9,457 nt of DNA from DUUI01 sp964345765 (GTDB taxonomy: Bacteria; Bacillota_I; Bacilli_A; Erysipelotrichales; Erysipelotrichaceae): NCBI GenBank assembly GCA_964345765.1, contig CAYFSJ010000037.1, positions 1 to 9,457 of the forward strand, written 5' to 3'. The position numbers and the translations under genes were made by a program. The notes beneath the pieces are model-generated. The model did not search any database. It had not been told where the DNA came from and saw nothing but the letters and a program-made list of their open reading frames with translations. Positions within the stretch are counted from its first letter, which is position 1. Each line of letters begins with the position of its first letter. This document shows, in pieces, positions 6,736 through 9,457 of the stretch.

Positions 6736-6768
6736 AAACCTCATCTATCTTTGATGAGGTTTTATTTT
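6736..6768 (+). terminator. tRNA-Leu terminator
   Basis: A perfect 9-bp stem AACCTCATC/GATGAGGTT (6737-6745, 6753-6761), extendable by an A-T pair, then a T-rich tail. It starts 11 nt past the tRNA CCA and reaches the stop codon of the converging lipoprotein pseudogene. On the minus strand the U-tract is weak, so it mainly serves the tRNA. Confidence 0.88.
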
Positions 6769-7357
6769 ACTCTGTAGCTAGTTGATTAATCTCTTTATCA
6801 CTAAATAAAAGTGTCATTAAATAGACAGAGTCAGCACCTTGATTTTGTAATTGGTCTGGATTCTCAAAGCTAGACTCCAAATCAAAGTAAGTTATATTAT
6901 TTTGATTTGTTTTTATATCAATAAAAACAGGAAATTCTTTATTTGATTCAATAACTTTTTCTTCTTCTAAATGCTTCTTATTATTGGATGCATAACTATC
7001 TTCAAAATCTTGAGAGCTTGTCACGATCGTCTCTGAATCAATCAATGAAAAACCAATACCCTTCCATTTCTCATTAAAAACGATAGATAACCTTCCTGAA
7101 GGTTCATCAACTGGTTGCATCGATTTACTGATTAATTCCCAATCACCTTCACTTAGTTGATAAGTATTTAATCGCAATGATTTAATAGCATCTGATACTT
7201 GGTAATCATAAATCAAAACATCGAAACCATTAGGAAGTAAATCCAAAATGTTAGATTCATTTTCCTATAATTATCTAGGAACAAGGTTCATATTGGTTGC
7301 TGAAGCATTACAAGAAATAAGTAAAAATAAGCCGATTATTATAATTATTTTCTTCAT
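6767..7357 (-). pseudogene. lipoprotein gene of unknown family with two in-frame stops
   Basis: A 196-codon frame starting at the ATG at 7357, with GGAG 6 nt upstream. The first residues, MKKIIIIIGLFLLISCNASA, form a lipoprotein signal peptide: Lys-Lys, a hydrophobic stretch, and a lipobox LIS-Cys16. The frame then meets TAA at codon 29 (7271-7273) and TAG at codon 31 (7265-7267). It continues unbroken for 165 codons in the same frame as a hydrophilic, acidic protein (for example DYQVSDAIKSL, SEGDWELISKSM, KHLEEEKVIESNKEFPVFIDI) ending NQLATE. I recognise no family. It would sit on the outer face of the membrane. Both stops could come from Gln codons by C to T changes. The downstream part alone starts with TTG (7246), lacks a binding site and has lost its export signal, so it is probably not made. 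Alternatives are a sequencing error or readthrough. Confidence 0.8.
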
Positions 7358-7363
7358 CTATAA

Positions 7364-7390
7364 CTCCAATCTATTCACAATTTAATTATA
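7364..7390 (-). promoter_or_regulatory. lipoprotein pseudogene -10 and ribosome binding site
   Basis: Minus strand TATAAT (7385-7390) lies upstream of TTGGAG, whose GGAG is at 7364-7367, 6 nt from the ATG at 7357. No convincing -35 is visible. The expression signals therefore look intact although the coding frame is broken. Confidence 0.55.
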
Positions 7391-7428
7391 CCTTCTTATA
7401 GAATTAATTATGTGACATTTCTGTAATA

Positions 7429-7458
7429 TTGGATAAACAACCTCAATTGGTTTATAAT
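7429..7458 (+). promoter_or_regulatory. promoter of the peptidase-femX operon
   Basis: TTGGAT (7429-7434), 18-bp spacer and TATAAT (7453-7458). The predicted start near 7465 is about 3 nt before the ATG at 7468, so the mRNA would be almost leaderless. No Shine-Dalgarno sequence precedes that ATG. The promoter is divergent from that of the lipoprotein pseudogene. Confidence 0.65.
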
Positions 7459-7467
7459 GTTTTGAGT

Positions 7468-8220
7468 ATGAACATTAAAACAAGTAACGGCTTTGATATC
7501 ACCTTATTTGATAGAGGTGGCTATCAAATCAGTCATAAAAAAGAATTAGTCGAATTAAATTTAGATAAAACACTCATCATTAAAGAGAAACCAACTCTTT
7601 TTTATGGTGGACCAGGTCAACTCATGGGTAATATACAAGAAGTCTATTCTAAAGAACAGTTAATCAACACAAACTGGATTGGAATTGATCCAGAACGCTT
7701 CAAAAAATTTAAGCATTGGGTCAATAGAGGCGCAACCTGCGGAATGATGAGCGCCTCTGTTTTACTCGCCTATTACCAAGATTATATCCAAGAAAAAATT
7801 ATTCCTGAAAGCATCAGAAATAAAGGCTCAGACTCATACCAACAGCTCTACCCTACTTTATTAAAAGAGATTACCAGTTTCTCACCAAAAGGAACAATAG
7901 CCTACGATGTTTCAATGGGCATTAATCGTTTTTTACGAAAACAAAACACCAATCAGTATTATAAGGCCAAAGGTTCCCTAACACCGACTTATGGTATAGT
8001 GGTGAACAAACTAACTCAACCAAACCCAAAGCCAGTTATCGTTGGCACCAACCAATTATTAGGTAGCCCAGATAACTATAAGAATCATTGGGTCTTAGCT
8101 TATCGGACAACCACACTTGATAACCAGAAATTCTATCAAGTCCATGATAACCACGGACGATACAACTCCATTATTAACGCGCGTTGGACCATCGGACTTG
8201 TCAGATTACTAAAGAAATGA
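7468..8220 (+). CDS. putative papain/C39-like cysteine peptidase
   Basis: A 250-residue protein that looks like a papain-fold cysteine peptidase close to the C39-like group. The nucleophile would be Cys91 in NRGATCGMMSASVLLAYY, where a Gly-x-x-Cys-Gly start of a helix is typical. His207 in YKNHWVLAYRT and Asp227 or Asn228 in FYQVHDNHGRY would complete the triad. The N-terminal 80 residues are not recognised. There is no signal peptide or membrane span, so a cytosolic place is likely, unusual for this fold. I chose the ATG at 7468; an upstream in-frame TTG at 7429 coincides with the -35 box and would encode the promoter. No Shine-Dalgarno is seen. femX starts 6 nt after the stop, and its binding site overlaps this stop, so the two are surely co-transcribed and probably translationally coupled. 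The fold call is moderately sure; the substrate is unknown. Confidence 0.72.
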   Translation: MNIKTSNGFDITLFDRGGYQISHKKELVELNLDKTLIIKEKPTLFYGGPGQLMGNIQEVYSKEQLINTNWIGIDPERFKKFKHWVNRGATCGMMSASVLLAYYQDYIQEKIIPESIRNKGSDSYQQLYPTLLKEITSFSPKGTIAYDVSMGINRFLRKQNTNQYYKAKGSLTPTYGIVVNKLTQPNPKPVIVGTNQLLGSPDNYKNHWVLAYRTTTLDNQKFYQVHDNHGRYNSIINARWTIGLVRLLKK

Positions 8221-8226
8221 GGATAT

Positions 8227-9447
8227 ATGTATACATTTATCGAGAATTTAAATAAACAAGAGTTTAATCAATTTGCTTCAAACTATCAATATTCATCACT
8301 GCTTCAATCCTATCAATGGGCTCAAATTAAAAGTAATTTTAAACCACTTCATGTTGGTGTCAAAAAGAATGATAAAATCGTTGGAGTTGCCCTTATATTA
8401 ATTAGAAAATTACCCTTAGGCCAAAAGCTAGCCTATATTCCTAGAGGGCCACTCCTAGATTTCTTCGATAAACAATTACTAACTTTTTTTGTCGATAATA
8501 TTAAAACATTAACCAAAAAACATGGCTGTGCCTTTGTTCGAGTTGACCCTGCCATCCCCTATAAGAAGTATTTATTTTGCGAGAAAGAAACAGCTAAAGA
8601 AAGTTCCTTCGCATTAGAAAGCATTCAAGCATTAAAAGACCAAGGATTTAAACATTTAGGTTTCCCAACAGAAATGTCCGATTCCTTTCAACCACGTTAT
8701 TCAGCAGTCTTACCACTTGATGATCAAACACTTAAGAATTATAGTAAACGACTTAAGAAATCAATCAAATACACTCAGCAACGCCTAACAGAAGTAACAC
8801 ATAGTCAACATGATTATTTAAATGCCCTTCAAGCCATGATTAATGAAACTGAACAAAGACAAGATGTTTCCTTACGTGATAAAACCTATTTCAAGAAACT
8901 GTTAGATACCTATCCAGAAAGTTCAAAGATTACCATCGCTAGTTTAAAACCCAAACAATTTGCGTCAAAGTTCAAATCAGAAATTGAAAAGAGAAAACAA
9001 GAGATAGAAAAGATTAAAGACAAATCACCTAAAAAAGTCTTTCGTCTTAATGAACAAATCGCTTCATTACAATCGTTAATTGATGAATTAAAAGAAGTCA
9101 AAGATCAAGATGAAATCGTCATTGGTGCTCTGATTAGTGTTGTCTTTGGCCATACCATTTATTTACTCTATGCAGGGACTAATATTGCCTTTACTAAGTT
9201 TTATCCTCAGGAATTGATTTATCATACCTTAATTGAAGAATCTATCAAACAAGGTTTAGAATTTGTTGATATGGGCGGTATTCAAGGATCATTAGACGAT
9301 GGTTTATCCATGTTTAAATCTCAATTCACCCCAGAAGTCCATGAATACATCGGTGAATTTGATTTAGTATTATCTCCAAAATACCATTTGTTTAATCTAG
9401 CTTGGAAGCTAAGAAAGAAACTAAAAGCATTAAAAAAAGACCATTAG
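8227..9447 (+). CDS. FemABX-family aminoacyltransferase (peptidoglycan bridge)
   Basis: A cytoplasmic, membrane-associated enzyme that moves amino acids from aminoacyl-tRNA to the stem peptide of lipid II, building the interpeptide bridge. The 406 residues match Fem family length. Landmarks are SSLLQSYQWAQIK (23-35), KLAYIPRGPLLDF (67-79), FQPRYSAVLPL (154-164), IYLLYAGTN (311-319), YPQELIYHTLIEESIKQGL (326-344), FVDMGGI (346-352) and GLSMFKSQFTPEVHEYIGEF (359-378). Two GNAT-like subdomains are expected. A Lys/Glu-rich helical hairpin at about 241-293 is the coiled-coil arm of FemA/FemX-type members, thought to contact tRNA. The C-terminal tail is very basic. GAGG (8219-8222) overlaps the upstream stop and lies 4 nt from the ATG. 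Which residue is added (Ala, Ser or Gly) and at which bridge position cannot be told, so no symbol is given. A terminator covers the stop. Confidence 0.92.
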   Translation: MYTFIENLNKQEFNQFASNYQYSSLLQSYQWAQIKSNFKPLHVGVKKNDKIVGVALILIRKLPLGQKLAYIPRGPLLDFFDKQLLTFFVDNIKTLTKKHGCAFVRVDPAIPYKKYLFCEKETAKESSFALESIQALKDQGFKHLGFPTEMSDSFQPRYSAVLPLDDQTLKNYSKRLKKSIKYTQQRLTEVTHSQHDYLNALQAMINETEQRQDVSLRDKTYFKKLLDTYPESSKITIASLKPKQFASKFKSEIEKRKQEIEKIKDKSPKKVFRLNEQIASLQSLIDELKEVKDQDEIVIGALISVVFGHTIYLLYAGTNIAFTKFYPQELIYHTLIEESIKQGLEFVDMGGIQGSLDDGLSMFKSQFTPEVHEYIGEFDLVLSPKYHLFNLAWKLRKKLKALKKDH

Positions 9448-9456
9448 GTCTTTTTT
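9433..9456 (+). terminator. femX-like gene terminator overlapping its stop codon
   Basis: AAAAAAGACC (9433-9442) pairs perfectly with GGTCTTTTTT (9447-9456) across loop ATTA. The TAG stop at 9445-9447 lies in the loop, so the codons for KKDH form the left arm. The window ends here, so any further T run is not seen. Confidence 0.85.
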
Positions 9457-9457
9457 A

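Noticed and set aside
6275..6785. Plus-strand reading frames across tRNA-Ala and tRNA-Leu
   Set aside because: They run through tRNA genes, terminators and antisense to the COG1478 gene start, have no binding sites and resemble no protein.
6640..7357. Mobile element inserted at tRNA-Leu
   Set aside because: No integrase, transposase, repeated tRNA 3' end or flanking direct repeat is visible.
7429..7467. Longer N-terminus of the cysteine peptidase from TTG at 7429
   Set aside because: The TTG is the -35 box, the -10 lies inside the extra codons, and no ribosome binding site precedes it.
276..9447. Reassigned genetic code (TAA/TAG read as Gln)
   Set aside because: TAA ends pepF, pepT and the COG1478 gene, TAG ends the femX-like gene directly at a terminator, and TGA ends mscS and the peptidase gene, so all three work as stops.

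Overview
This window looks like an AT-rich chromosomal segment of a low-GC Gram-positive bacterium. I infer Firmicutes, most likely Lactobacillales. The grounds are strong Shine-Dalgarno sites, sigma-A promoters, U-tracted hairpin terminators, tRNA genes with encoded CCA, the cytosolic peptidases PepF and PepT, and a FemABX-type peptidoglycan bridge enzyme. Genus cannot be fixed from the sequence alone. TAA, TAG and TGA all end intact genes here, so the genetic code is standard.

Layout. Positions 5-200 hold the end of a + strand tRNA operon (initiator Met, then Phe) and its terminator. Converging on it is a minus-strand pair: an MscS-family mechanosensitive channel, then oligoendopeptidase F (276-3120). 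Divergent from mscS, across an 81-bp two-promoter spacer, is pepT (3202-4431). Facing pepT is a membrane-anchored XRE-type regulator gene (4500-5057), broken by an in-frame stop inside its DNA-binding domain. Upstream of it on the minus strand is a COG1478 protein, a homologue of coenzyme F420 gamma-glutamyl ligase (5155-6354). Next come tRNA-Ala(GGC) on the minus strand and tRNA-Leu(CAA) on the plus strand, with back-to-back promoters (6479-6725). A minus-strand lipoprotein gene with two in-frame stops follows (6767-7357). The window closes with a compact + strand pair: a papain/C39-like cysteine peptidase without a signal peptide and a FemX/MurM-type aminoacyltransferase (7468-9447). A terminator overlaps the last stop codon.

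How the genes relate. PepF and PepT belong to cytosolic peptide breakdown: PepF cuts oligopeptides and PepT trims tripeptides. MscS protects against hypo-osmotic shock, and its promoter lies back-to-back with that of pepT. The peptidase-femX pair is the most interesting module. One gene builds peptidoglycan cross-bridges from aminoacyl-tRNA; its partner is an apparently cytosolic papain-fold enzyme of unknown substrate, whose best start gives an almost leaderless mRNA. No CRISPR array, insertion sequence, prophage or integrase is visible. The two decayed genes are the main signs of accessory or eroding content.
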